This document shows positions 37,001-44,994 of a stretch of DNA of 64,000 nt, piece after piece (position 1 is the stretch's first letter; every line of letters begins with the position of its first letter). Source of the DNA: Scrofimicrobium canadense (GTDB lineage: Bacteria > Actinomycetota > Actinomycetes > Actinomycetales > Actinomycetaceae); assembly GCF_009696615.1 (NCBI RefSeq), contig NZ_VULO01000008.1, positions 1-64,000 on the forward strand, in the 5' to 3' direction. A program made the position numbers and the translations under genes. The notes beneath the pieces were generated by a model. The model saw only the letters and a program-made list of their open reading frames with translations. It was not told the DNA's origin and ran no database searches.

Positions 37001-38436
37001 TCGTGATCGGCGCGCCACGATCAGGCAGAACAACCACGCTACGAACAATCGCAGTCTCCGCAGCGCATGCCTTTTCACCTGGTGAACTGCACATGTATGT
37101 ACTGGACTGTGGTAACGGCGGGTTACTTTCCCTCCAAGAATTGCCGCACGTCGGCGCAGTCGTTTTGCGACACCAAACAGAAACTATCCGCAAGTTTCTC
37201 TCTCGATTATTGGGGGAACTAAGTAGACGGCAAGAAGAAATGGCAAGTACCGGCACAACCTCACTTCAGGCACTCCAAGCCTTGCGTTCCGATGATGCCC
37301 CTGCTGATGTGCTGGTTTTAGTTGACGCGTGGGAGGCATTCTATTCCGCGTATCAGGGAACCGACGGTGGAGCATTCATCGACTCAGTTATTCAGCTGCT
37401 TAGAGAAGGCCCCTCAGTAGGAATACACCTGATAGTTGCTGGTGACAGGCAGCTAGCTACCTCAAGCAAACTGGCAACTCTTGCAGAAGACAAGGTCATG
37501 TTACGCATGGTTGACAAATCCGATTACTCAACTATTGGAGCGAACCCCCGCCAAATATCAGACGATATGCCACAGGGGCGGGCACTATCGTCATCAGATG
37601 CAACCGAACTGCAAATTGCAGGCTTAGGAATCACCGTTGAAGGGGGACCCGAATCGTACATCAGCACTACGATTGCGGGTATTGCCCACCACTGGTCCAA
37701 CACCGCGCAGGAACGATTACCCTTTACCATTGCTGAACTGCCACGCCTACTCTCTGCACGCGACGTCGCCCTCCACACAATGCCAACTGACCAAGAACAC
37801 TATCTCCTTCTTGGGATAGGCGGCGACAATACGGCTCCGCTGTATTTTAATCCTCTGGAAGGACCCTGTTTTTTGGTAGCTGGACCTCCAAAATCTGGGC
37901 GCACAACCGCCGCGATATGGCTGGCAAGCGAGGGAGCCCGCCGCGGATATCACACCGTCTTCGTCAGTGCCAAGAATGAGACTCCCTCCACCCCTGGATG
38001 GGAACAATCAGGGGTGGCCGTCCTCCACGGAGCAGACCTGGATGAGGATTCATTAGCCCCTCACATCGGGCTTGAACAGCCAACCCTCATCGTTGTTGAC
38101 GACGCCCACCTGTTGGCAAAGTGTCCAGCAGATCTGTACCTGCGAGAGCTCATCACTCACGCTACGACCACAAAAACTGCCCTTGTCGTTGCTGGAGATA
38201 TTGACGAGCTAGGCAAAGGGTTTTCGGGGTGGATTGTTGAGGCGCGCAAGAGTAAAAACGGGATGTTGTTGTCCCCTAGCGAGCTCACCCATGGCAATCT
38301 GATCGGACTGAAACTTTCACGCTCAGAGACACGCCCTGACATACCACCCCCACCTGGTCGCGCATTCACAAATGTTGGCGACCCAACATCGACAAAGAAA
38401 TCCCTGCAAATTCCCATCTACCTGGAAGTGCCATGA
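34060..38436 (+). CDS. EccC/EssC-type FtsK/SpoIIIE ATPase of type VII secretion
   Basis: This 1458-aa protein is the motor of a type VII secretion system. An N-terminal region (about 1-200) with an FHA-like beta pattern precedes two membrane segments (about 228-262). Three tandem ATPase domains follow: P-loop GGTTGSGKSE near residue 650, with DYKGGAAF and LLVVADEFASLAREL; P-loop GAPRSGRTT near 985; and P-loop AGPPKSGRTT near 1273. The first is canonical, while the other two have Arg before Thr-Thr and are probably degenerate, as in EssC. TTG 34060 follows AAAGGGG. No eccB, eccD, eccE or mycosin gene lies in the window. Confidence 0.9.
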   Translation: MLITAQLTPTHPTSLIHIDTPKDTHIEHSLNAIRVRLGGDITTESKTWAYPYPLVQGQDPVGQGSHLCFTEPAWQNLSHEPAISYVRIVSGTGTGTIYACSSGIVAIGASPRATIQVGQPYVGADDLVINIAADGTMTPTYIPAHDPLIRLSSEIRVGQPLQGIHHIGFKDCVVELGAGQWGTSAAVIPSESGTLKYTRPPRLLPEENPTDFHLPRKPDEPEKQPLPWLMAVMPLVTGIVMALVFSNPRMLIFGLLSPFMLGAAYVTRGKNTKKRYLSMVKAYEEERSQTEADARQALDMEAQQRLYDHPDATVLGMTATTPTTRLWERRPGDPTWLNIRLGSTTTKSNIKLNDPNQLHHKREVYWEIPFAPVFVDLTKVGVLGVASRNLNPAEATHIGSWITTQLALLHSPSDLSLYLLVSPGNQGASRSTTWSFFPWLPHSYPLTSSNSLRRIGSTMTTISARIAELNALLDQRIEESQEQNSSRYVGPVDVVVMDGAATLRSLPGMARILKIGPRYGIYSICLNHDERVLPEECEAVFVVDGPRSILTQHRSETQTKVSADLVTPDWLDWVSRSIARIEDSTPTTNEATIPDQSRLLEVLSLENPTKEDILARWRMRGRSTVATIGESLGGPFSIDLVKDGPHGLIGGTTGSGKSEFLQTIIASLAVANTPSEMNFVLIDYKGGAAFKDCEHLPHTVGMVTDLDTHLVERALVSLGAELRRREHLLAQVGAKDLEDYQDIAVKQALPSLPRLLVVADEFASLARELPQFITGLVNLAQRGRSLGIHLLLATQRPSGAISPEIRANTNLRIALRMTDGAESTDVINSPEAGNISKSTPGRALARLGANSLIPFQASRVGGRAPGTTEDNELIAPMVTTLTFDDLGCPPPRREKEEGATDVEVTDLKLLVESIKQAYVEGQYPQPRRPWLPQLPPQIELASLLSTVAEGSKNIVFGIQDVPEKQAQVPATFDLVSSGNLFVIGAPRSGRTTTLRTIAVSAAHAFSPGELHMYVLDCGNGGLLSLQELPHVGAVVLRHQTETIRKFLSRLLGELSRRQEEMASTGTTSLQALQALRSDDAPADVLVLVDAWEAFYSAYQGTDGGAFIDSVIQLLREGPSVGIHLIVAGDRQLATSSKLATLAEDKVMLRMVDKSDYSTIGANPRQISDDMPQGRALSSSDATELQIAGLGITVEGGPESYISTTIAGIAHHWSNTAQERLPFTIAELPRLLSARDVALHTMPTDQEHYLLLGIGGDNTAPLYFNPLEGPCFLVAGPPKSGRTTAAIWLASEGARRGYHTVFVSAKNETPSTPGWEQSGVAVLHGADLDEDSLAPHIGLEQPTLIVVDDAHLLAKCPADLYLRELITHATTTKTALVVAGDIDELGKGFSGWIVEARKSKNGMLLSPSELTHGNLIGLKLSRSETRPDIPPPPGRAFTNVGDPTSTKKSLQIPIYLEVP

Positions 38437-39026
38437 CCAGTACCGTTCGTTTCTCAGTGTCCCTTCCCTCCGATTGGCGCCAAATTGACCTGCACCCTGA
38501 GACGCGCGACCAATCGTGCCGTGAGCTGGTTCGGGAGATGGTCGCTGCCATGCCTGACTTGGCGCCTCGCGCAGATGACATCACCGCCTATACCCGCAAC
38601 CTCACCGACAAAGCCTGGCGAGTCGGAACCAAATTCTGTTCCGTATGTGCCATTCCCATGGAAGAGGGTGTACTCCTCGCTTCCCTGACCGCCACAGCTC
38701 TTCCCAGGCCAGCCTCCAATACAGAACTATCATCGGTAGAGTGGCTATCTCAGTCGCTTCCTGACCCACAATGGGTTCAAGACGGCGACTGGCTACAGAC
38801 AGTTCCTGTGTCTCTGCCATCTGGCCACGACGCCGTACGGCGCTTTGGAGTGGCAAGCCAAGAATTAGAGCCCCATACCCCTCTGGTGAGAGCCGTGATC
38901 ATGGAAACCTATATTCCCACCCCCACGGGGACACTCATGATCGGGGCCACGTCACCAGCAATCAGTATGACAGATGAAATCCTAGAGCTGTTCGATATTT
39001 TGACACAAAGATTCGAGGTCTTATGA
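38433..39026 (+). CDS. Hypothetical protein coupled to the type VII ATPase
   Basis: The 197-aa protein starts at an ATGA overlap with eccC, so it is translationally coupled. It has no signal peptide or membrane segment. The sequence (FSVSLPSDWRQIDLHPE near the start, METYIPTPTGTLMIGATSPA near the end) is beta-rich. I recall similar small proteins next to actinobacterial EccC genes but no assigned function. It is probably a cytoplasmic factor of the same secretion system. Confidence 0.6.
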   Translation: MTSTVRFSVSLPSDWRQIDLHPETRDQSCRELVREMVAAMPDLAPRADDITAYTRNLTDKAWRVGTKFCSVCAIPMEEGVLLASLTATALPRPASNTELSSVEWLSQSLPDPQWVQDGDWLQTVPVSLPSGHDAVRRFGVASQELEPHTPLVRAVIMETYIPTPTGTLMIGATSPAISMTDEILELFDILTQRFEVL

Positions 39027-39163
39027 GTTTTCCTGCACCACCTCCTGAAGTTACGCCCACAGTGCCCGACGGCGATCCACCCACGAATCCTGCTGCGCAA
39101 CCTCCGTCGAGCGCTCAACCGACGGCCCGCGTTTGGGTCATTCCTCCACCTAAGCCGTGCTAA
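39023..39163 (+). CDS. Short proline-rich ORF at the end of the type VII operon
   Basis: A 46-codon frame begins with ATG overlapping the previous stop (ATGA) and runs MSFPAPPPEVTPTVPDGDPP to a final PPPKPC. It is one third Pro and ends just before the histidine kinase gene. The exact coupling suggests it was a real third cistron. It may be complete, or the N-terminal stub of a larger Pro-rich membrane protein whose remainder has been lost. Product not recognised. Confidence 0.45.
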   Translation: MSFPAPPPEVTPTVPDGDPPTNPAAQPPSSAQPTARVWVIPPPKPC

Positions 39164-39226
39164 ACCACTTTCGCCTCCCCCTACAGCTAACCCCGTGAAG
39201 AACTGCCAGGCTGGCCGCTTTTACAG

Positions 39227-40444
39227 CTACCGCAAATGAAGCCTTGCTTCAAGACCGCCACCATCACGGGGTTCGAGATTCAAAGTTCCATCAAAATGCT
39301 CGGCTATCGCCTGCACCACGGTGAGACCCAATCCAAGCCCACCGCCAGATAGTCGAGTCTCACTGCCTCGATTGAACGGTTGCGACATCTCTGCCACAGC
39401 GGAAGCCTCAAGCACCCCACCGGTATTCAATACTCGCACTGTCCGCTCATCAGCCTCAACCCACACTTGCCCATCCACCGTGTTGTGAATTACGGCATTA
39501 CGAAGCAGATTGGCAATAGCGACAGTCACCAGGCGATCTGCCGGATCCGTAGGGTCACCGGCGGGAAACTTAGCAGAATGGATAACAATACCCACTTCCT
39601 CAGCCAGGAGCCTTACCTCTTCTAATGCGCGGCCAACTGCAGATAAGAAATCACCTCGATACTGCCTGTCGTTTGTCAGTTGTACTGATGACAAGAAAGT
39701 GAGAGCTTCCAAGAGCTCCAAACTCTTGTGATTCGCGGCCAAAGCTCTCTCGACAGAAGCTGATACATCCTCAGGAAAACGCCCCTGCAATGCTGGTACT
39801 TCAAGAGAAGTGCGGACGGTGGCTAGAGGCGTACGCAGCTCATGAGAAGCGGCAGCAACAAAACGCTCTTGCCGGCCCAGTGCCTCGTCAAGCCTTTCTA
39901 ACATCCCGTCGATAGTGTCGGCTAGAACTTTGATTTCATCATTCGGGCCATCCAATTGCAGTCGAGCACTGCGGTCTGAAGCCGTGACACTCTTCGCTGT
40001 CTCGCTGATGGAGGCGACTCTCCTCAAAACTTTCCCAGCCAACCAATTCGCAACGGCAACAGCAACGATGGCAAATACGACGAGGATCACTGCTGACCAC
40101 AGCAATAAGCGTTGAGCAATCGCCGCATTGGCTTCATCGAAGAAATTCACCATCTGCACAGAGACACTTCCACCATTGTTATCGGCAGATACTGAAGGCA
40201 TCTGCGAAGGAGCAGCCTCGTCAGGCCCCCACAAGGGTCCTGACTGCGGTCCTTCAATGCACTCATCACTGTCTTCAGATGTGCAGATCGATACAGGAAG
40301 GCTCCCTGTCCCAATCGACACTTCACTGCTGACAATCTCGCGAACAGTAAAGTACTGGACTGCCAGTAAAACGGCAGCTCCGGTGATGAATACCACGGCT
40401 ATTGTCGTCACTAACTGTCGGCGAAAAGTCCACTGCTTCATCAT
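39227..40444 (-). CDS. Two-component sensor histidine kinase
   Basis: A 405-aa membrane kinase. Two membrane segments (about 12-32 and 132-152) flank an extracytoplasmic sensor with a possible disulfide pair (CTSEDSDECIEG). A HAMP domain follows. The H-box is FVAAASHELRTPLATVRTSLE without its last residue counted as fixed; the His is in SHELRTP. N-box (LLRNAVIHN) and G-box (GGGLGLGLTVVQ) are intact. The start overlaps the response regulator stop as ATGA. The signal is unknown; the divergent lipoprotein/ABC operon is the likely target. Confidence 0.92.
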   Translation of the reverse strand: MMKQWTFRRQLVTTIAVVFITGAAVLLAVQYFTVREIVSSEVSIGTGSLPVSICTSEDSDECIEGPQSGPLWGPDEAAPSQMPSVSADNNGGSVSVQMVNFFDEANAAIAQRLLLWSAVILVVFAIVAVAVANWLAGKVLRRVASISETAKSVTASDRSARLQLDGPNDEIKVLADTIDGMLERLDEALGRQERFVAAASHELRTPLATVRTSLEVPALQGRFPEDVSASVERALAANHKSLELLEALTFLSSVQLTNDRQYRGDFLSAVGRALEEVRLLAEEVGIVIHSAKFPAGDPTDPADRLVTVAIANLLRNAVIHNTVDGQVWVEADERTVRVLNTGGVLEASAVAEMSQPFNRGSETRLSGGGLGLGLTVVQAIAEHFDGTLNLEPRDGGGLEARLHLR

Positions 40445-41106
40445 GGCGTTGGCTCCACCAACCGGTACCCCCTGCCCGAGATCGCCTCGATTAGATCGGG
40501 TTCTCCCAAGCGCTTTCTCAGCGTGTAGATCGCGGTCTTAACCACTCCCCGCGTGTTGTACTGGGCTGACCCCCACACCTCGTCCAGCAACTCATCGACA
40601 GTAACGAACCCCCCACCGGCAGCCAGCAGCAATTCGATCACGCCGTATTCTTTTTGAGTCAGCCCTACGGGGCGTCCGCCTCGTTCAACAAGGCGCCTAG
40701 CAGTATCTAAACGGAGGTCAGCAAACTCTGTGATGGTGGGGGTGCTTCCAGCCCTCCGTCCAAGCGCTCTTAGCCGCGCTAACAGTTCCACATAGGCGAA
40801 AGGTTTGGTCAGATAATCGTCGGCCCCCAAATCGAGTCCCTCGACTCGATCAGAAACCGATGCGGCTGCCGTCAGCATGATGACAGGTACATCTAACCCT
40901 TGTGCTCGCGCGACTCTACACACCGCATCCCCACTGAGGAGGGGAAGGTCACGGTCCAAAATCATCACGTCGAAATCAGTTTCTGCAAGCATCTGCACAG
41001 CTACTTGCCCATCCCCCGCCACGCTGACTTGATACCCATCGTGAGATAGTCCTTCAGCCAGCGATTGCGCCAAATCGGCTTCGTCTTCCACCAATAGCAA
41101 TCTCAT
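40441..41106 (-). CDS. OmpR/PhoB-type response regulator
   Basis: A 221-aa regulator with a receiver domain (acidic pair E7/D8, phospho-acceptor Asp51 in MILDRDLPL, Lys in DYLTKPFAY). A winged-helix DNA-binding domain follows (LTQKEYGVIELLLA, then VVKTAIYTLRKRLGE). ATG 41106 is preferred to 41115 because GAGAAG lies 9 nt upstream. It forms an operon with the downstream kinase. Its likely binding site is the direct repeat just upstream. Confidence 0.92.
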   Translation of the reverse strand: MRLLLVEDEADLAQSLAEGLSHDGYQVSVAGDGQVAVQMLAETDFDVMILDRDLPLLSGDAVCRVARAQGLDVPVIMLTAAASVSDRVEGLDLGADDYLTKPFAYVELLARLRALGRRAGSTPTITEFADLRLDTARRLVERGGRPVGLTQKEYGVIELLLAAGGGFVTVDELLDEVWGSAQYNTRGVVKTAIYTLRKRLGEPDLIEAISGRGYRLVEPTP

Positions 41107-41124
41107 GGTTCCCATCTTCTCAGG

Positions 41125-41144
41125 TACCAGTCAGCTACCGGTCA
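41125..41144. promoter_or_regulatory. 11-bp-period direct repeat, candidate response-regulator box
   Basis: TACCAGTCA (41125-41133) and TACCGGTCA (41136-41144) are direct repeats one helical turn apart. This is the arrangement OmpR/PhoB-type dimers bind. They sit in the divergent region between the regulator and the lipoprotein operon, so they could control both directions. Confidence 0.5.
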
Positions 41145-41217
41145 AGTGTTTCACGACCGAGCCTTGACCAGCACGGGGGCACAGTAGAGACACACAAACC
41201 ACCGGAAAGGAAAAAGA

Positions 41218-41955
41218 ATGACATTGCATTCATCCATAGGCCGTTTTGCCGCCGCTGCGACAGCAGCCCTCTTGGCACTTGCTTTTACAGGCTGCTCAGC
41301 ATCAACCCCCACACCTGAATCGGGAGGCAGCTCAGCGCCAACAGATAGTTCCGGCTCGGCAGCACAAATGGTGTCATGTCTCAAAGCGGGCGGCGCGCAA
41401 GCTCGAATAAGTGAGCATTCGGGACTTCTCCTCGTACAGACAGATGCAGGATTTGACATAGAAGATAGCGGTGACGGCGCATCAGTTACTATGACACGCG
41501 CCGGCTCATCGGACGAGGGTTCCCAGGGGCCTATTGCTATTGAAGACATCGATACTGGTACGGGCAAGGCTTGGGCAGCCTATGATAGCTCACGAGATCT
41601 GAACGAAGACCCAGACTTACAGGACATATATAGGCAGTGCGAAGAAAAGATTCCCGGTTTCACCCAGCCTCAATTCTCCCCTGAATCCAACCCAGAGTTC
41701 GCCGCATTCCAAGAGCAAGCACAAAAAGATGGACTAGAGTTTGCCAAATGTGCACGAGACGAAGGTTTCGATTGGGCGGAAGATCCTCAAGACGGAGCAT
41801 TCTTCGTCGGTGAAAACGTTACCGAAGATGAATTACGGGGTGCTCTCAAAGCCTGCTTCAAGCCTAACTATGCATTCGGATGGGGAAGCGGCGGAAATAT
41901 CGATCTAGGTGGGATTCTCGGTGAATTCATGAAAGCCGGAGGAAGTGACCAGTGA
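41218..41955 (+). CDS. Secreted lipoprotein of unknown function, first gene of ABC operon
   Basis: A 245-aa protein with a signal peptide and lipobox (ALAFTGC, lipidated Cys near residue 25), then a Ser/Thr/Pro linker. The mature domain has four Cys in pairs (VSCLKAGG, YRQCEEKI, AKCARDEGF, KACFKPNY), suggesting two disulfides. The stop overlaps the next start as GTGA. As the first gene of an operon with a periplasmic-adaptor-like protein and an ABC exporter, it may sense or bind the exported compound. AGGAAAAAG precedes the ATG. Confidence 0.75.
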   Translation: MTLHSSIGRFAAAATAALLALAFTGCSASTPTPESGGSSAPTDSSGSAAQMVSCLKAGGAQARISEHSGLLLVQTDAGFDIEDSGDGASVTMTRAGSSDEGSQGPIAIEDIDTGTGKAWAAYDSSRDLNEDPDLQDIYRQCEEKIPGFTQPQFSPESNPEFAAFQEQAQKDGLEFAKCARDEGFDWAEDPQDGAFFVGENVTEDELRGALKACFKPNYAFGWGSGGNIDLGGILGEFMKAGGSDQ

Positions 41956-43007
41956 GAACTGCAAAGAAAGTAGTCATCGGAGTTACTGCCTGTCTACTTA
42001 CGGCATTAGCGTTGGGAGGAATGCTCTGGTGGAAACCGTGGAATGCCGCAGCTGCAGGCGCCGATGAGCAGTCAGGAACATCCGAAGCGGTCGTCGTCCC
42101 TTTAGAACGAGGAACCTTAGCAACCAGTACGAAACTCACCGGAAGAATCTCCTATGGAGATCCCATTGCACTGCCAGCATCTGCTGGGATGCTCACTGGT
42201 CTGCCCGAGGCTGGTATGGAAATAGGCCGAGGAGCAACGGTGTATGAGAACGAAGGCAGGCCCGTCACCCTCATGGTGGGGGCCCGCCCCTTCTGGCGGG
42301 AGCTTTCTGTCGGTTCAGAAGGTGAAGACGTGCGCCAGTTGCAACAAAACCTTGCCGACATGGGATATTACGACTATTACGTCGGTGACAAATACGACTG
42401 GTACACCGAGCAGGCAGTGAAGGCTTGGCAGAAAGACTTAGGAGTCGAAAAGACTGGAGTGTTCCTTCCCAGCGACGTCGTCGTAACAAGTGCTGCGCCG
42501 GTAAGGATCGATCGTGTCACTGGCAAGCTTGGGGAATCGGGGGTGAGCCCGGCCACCTACACCTCCCCTGAAAGACAAATCTCGGCACCATTGACCTCTG
42601 GCTTGGAAAAGGAAATAGAGGTCGGCCAAAAAGTGGAGGTGAAGCTCACTGACGGGAGCGTATTGGAAGGTGAAGTCACCGACATCATTCCTGGAAAGCC
42701 TGCTACTGGGGAAGAAGAGGAAGTCAAAGCCCAGGCGATCATTCGCGCCGAAGGCATTGAGGATGCCTCGCCCGGCGAAGTACGCATTGCCGCCATCCAC
42801 GAGGGCGACTCAGACGCGCTCCTTGTACCTATTACTGCGCTTCTTGCCAATGCTGACGGACAATACGCTGTCGAAGTTAAACGGATGGCCAATGGCCAAG
42901 CCACCATTGTGAGGGTGCCTGTGGAAATCGGACGGGTATCAAACACAAAAGCCGAAATCTTGTCGGGAGATGTAGCGGAAGGCGACAATGTGGTGGTGTC
43001 ACGATGA
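41952..43007 (+). CDS. Membrane-fusion/adaptor protein with peptidoglycan-binding domain
   Basis: A 351-aa protein with one N-terminal membrane segment (about 7-27). A PG_binding_1 domain follows (VGSEGEDVRQLQQNLADMGY to EQAVKAWQKDLGV, about 115-155). The rest is a HlyD/MacA-like barrel (VGQKVEVKLTDGSVLEGEV, about 225-245). This combination occurs in Gram-positive ABC exporters of the MacAB type. It is coupled to the genes on both sides by 4-bp overlaps. It probably links the exporter to the cell wall. Confidence 0.85.
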   Translation: MRTAKKVVIGVTACLLTALALGGMLWWKPWNAAAAGADEQSGTSEAVVVPLERGTLATSTKLTGRISYGDPIALPASAGMLTGLPEAGMEIGRGATVYENEGRPVTLMVGARPFWRELSVGSEGEDVRQLQQNLADMGYYDYYVGDKYDWYTEQAVKAWQKDLGVEKTGVFLPSDVVVTSAAPVRIDRVTGKLGESGVSPATYTSPERQISAPLTSGLEKEIEVGQKVEVKLTDGSVLEGEVTDIIPGKPATGEEEEVKAQAIIRAEGIEDASPGEVRIAAIHEGDSDALLVPITALLANADGQYAVEVKRMANGQATIVRVPVEIGRVSNTKAEILSGDVAEGDNVVVSR

Positions 43008-43702
43008 CCGTACCTGTTGTAGAGCTTGAAGCTGTACGAAAAGTCTTTCCTGGACCACCCCCTTTGGAAGCGCTTCAACCAACGTCCCTCCACATTAACG
43101 CTGGCGAAGCGGTAGCAATCGTCGGCCCTTCAGGATCCGGGAAATCCACGCTGCTCAGTATTCTGGGAACGTTGGATCAGCCGACCAGCGGAGAAGTTCG
43201 CATCGAAGGGCAGTGCACCTCGCACATGAAAAACTGGGAGAGAGCCGCGATGCGGGGAACCCGTCTGGGATTCATATTCCAGCAATTTCATTTACTCCCC
43301 CGGCTCACCGCCGAAGAGAACGTCGCAACGGGCCTATTGTACGCTGATGTTCATCCGCGCGAGCGCCTTGAACGAAGCCGCGCAGCCCTTGAACGTGTCG
43401 GTTTATCAGGCAGAATGAAACACCGTCCTAGTCAGCTGTCCGGCGGTGAACAGCAAAGGGTTGCCATTGCGCGAGCTTTAGTACGTAGGCCTGGTGTCCT
43501 CTTCGCTGATGAGCCGACGGGAGCATTGGACTCTAAGAGAGGGTTAGCAGTACTAGACCTTCTTCTAGAAGCTGCTGAAGAGGGTACGGCAGTCGTCATA
43601 GTCACCCACGACCAGGCCATCGCTGACCACTTTGAGAGAAAACTCCACGTGCTCGATGGGGCGGTCCAGGAAAGTCGAGGTAGCGAATATGCCGTCCACT
43701 AA
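43004..43702 (+). CDS. ABC transporter ATP-binding protein, MacB/LolD type
   Basis: The 232-aa ATPase has Walker A (GPSGSGKSTLL, about residues 42-52), Q-loop (IFQQFHLLP), signature (LSGGEQQRVAIARAL), Walker B (VLFADEPTGALD) and a switch His in IVTHDQ. Length and sequence fit the LolD/MacB exporter group. It overlaps the adaptor gene by 4 bp and the permease gene by 14 bp. Confidence 0.95.
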   Translation: MTVPVVELEAVRKVFPGPPPLEALQPTSLHINAGEAVAIVGPSGSGKSTLLSILGTLDQPTSGEVRIEGQCTSHMKNWERAAMRGTRLGFIFQQFHLLPRLTAEENVATGLLYADVHPRERLERSRAALERVGLSGRMKHRPSQLSGGEQQRVAIARALVRRPGVLFADEPTGALDSKRGLAVLDLLLEAAEEGTAVVIVTHDQAIADHFERKLHVLDGAVQESRGSEYAVH

Positions 43703-44912
43703 ACTCAAGCGTTCGCACCTCTCGCCCCTAGATGCATGGAAAGTGGCCTGGCAAGGCGTAGCTTCCCGACCACAAAGGAGTTTTCTTGCCGCTATAGGAA
43801 TCGCCGTCGGGGTGGCTGCCCTTGTCGCATTGACGGGAATCTCGGACTCTAACCGAGCCGCCCTCATGGAAGAGCTCGATAGTATGGGGGCAAATCTACT
43901 GGTAGTCCAACCCGCCAACGGCCCAGACGGTAAACCAGTACCCCTCCCCGCGTCTGCCGTGGATGCAATTAGGCACCAAGACGGAGTGGAGGCAGTTGGC
44001 GGTCTCAAGAAAATCCCCGATTCAGTTCATGCCTATCGGACCGATGTTGTGGCTCAGGGAGAGACCAACGGCCTCGGTATCACGGCTGCAACCCCATCGC
44101 TCTACGATGCTCTGGGCGCATCTATGGAATCGGGAAGCTGGTTCGATGAGGCTTCTCGGGCACTTCCCACCGTCGTTCTTGGTGCTGAAGCTGCGGCGCG
44201 TCTCGGTGAACCTACTATTGGTGATCGCCTCTGGATCGGCAATGAATGGTATTCACTCTTAGGAGTCCTTTCGCCAATTGAGCTTGCCGAGGGAATCAAC
44301 ACCGCCGTGCTGCTTGGCGACCAGTGGTCAGCCCAGCATTTTGCGAACGATCCTTTGGCCACCGGACTCACTAGCGGCGACTGGTCGCAAATTTACGTCC
44401 AGTCGGCGCCCGGTGGCGTTGCTGATCTCCGCGATCGCGTCGCGGCGGCAGCCAGCCCCGGCTCACCCCACGTGGCGGTCGCAGCATTATCGGACTTAGG
44501 TGGGGCAAGGACCGTGGCTGACACCATGTTGGAAACCCTCGGTCTTGCTTTGGGAGGGATTGCGCTGGCTGTTGGGGGTGTCGGAATCGCCAATACTATG
44601 GTTGTTTCAGTGATGGAACGCCGAGGAGAGATTGGCCTGCGCCGCGCCCTTGGGGCGCGCAGTACACAAATAGTTGCCCAATTTCTTACCGAGTCAACGG
44701 CACTGTCATTCCTTGGGGCCTGTGGCGGAGTGATTCTTGGTGTGGCCGCAGCACTTGGGTTCTCTACTCTCACGGGAACCCCGATCCGCATTCCCCTTGA
44801 GGTAGCAGGTTTGGGACTTGGAGTCGCTTTAGTAGTAGGAGCCCTAGCAGGCCTGCAACCGGCAGCTAAAGCAGCTCGGATGCCGCCGGTCGAAGCATTG
44901 AGAAGCAGCTAA
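43689..44912 (+). CDS. ABC transporter permease, FtsX/MacB type
   Basis: A 407-aa permease with the MacB layout: one N-terminal membrane segment, a large extracytoplasmic MacB_PCD domain (about 55-270), and three C-terminal segments with the FtsX motif (VMERRGEIGLRRALGARSTQ). ATG 43689 follows GAGGTAG and gives a natural start (MPSTKLKRSHLSPLDAWK); the frame upstream to 43632 lies in the ATPase gene. Together with the adaptor and ATPase it forms an exporter for an antimicrobial peptide or envelope compound. Confidence 0.9.
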   Translation: MPSTKLKRSHLSPLDAWKVAWQGVASRPQRSFLAAIGIAVGVAALVALTGISDSNRAALMEELDSMGANLLVVQPANGPDGKPVPLPASAVDAIRHQDGVEAVGGLKKIPDSVHAYRTDVVAQGETNGLGITAATPSLYDALGASMESGSWFDEASRALPTVVLGAEAAARLGEPTIGDRLWIGNEWYSLLGVLSPIELAEGINTAVLLGDQWSAQHFANDPLATGLTSGDWSQIYVQSAPGGVADLRDRVAAAASPGSPHVAVAALSDLGGARTVADTMLETLGLALGGIALAVGGVGIANTMVVSVMERRGEIGLRRALGARSTQIVAQFLTESTALSFLGACGGVILGVAAALGFSTLTGTPIRIPLEVAGLGLGVALVVGALAGLQPAAKAARMPPVEALRSS

Positions 44913-44930
44913 CTGCCACTAATCCTATCC

Positions 44931-44994
44931 CCCCGAATAAAACAGTGTCCCGGCGACAAATATTAAACTGCCATGGGAATTATGACACCGTCAC
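44931..44994. repeat. 64-bp conserved convergent-intergenic element, copy B
   Basis: Second copy of the element at 1636-1699. The left block of 23 bases differs at one position and the right block at one position; the middle 25 bases are unrelated. It lies between the convergent permease and heme oxygenase genes and includes the last codons and TAA of the latter. Arms ACAGTGTC and GACACCGT (44942-44949, 44984-44991) pair with one wobble on the minus strand and are followed there by TTTATT. Confidence 0.6.

Noticed and set aside
34060-38436. Chromosomal FtsK DNA translocase
   Set aside because: Three tandem ATPase domains, an FHA-like start and neighbouring WXG100 genes fit EccC/EssC; there is no FtsK gamma domain.
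24000-39200. CRISPR array or phage in the accessory region
   Set aside because: No regularly spaced short repeats, cas genes, or phage structural or integrase genes were seen; the repeats present are module duplications.
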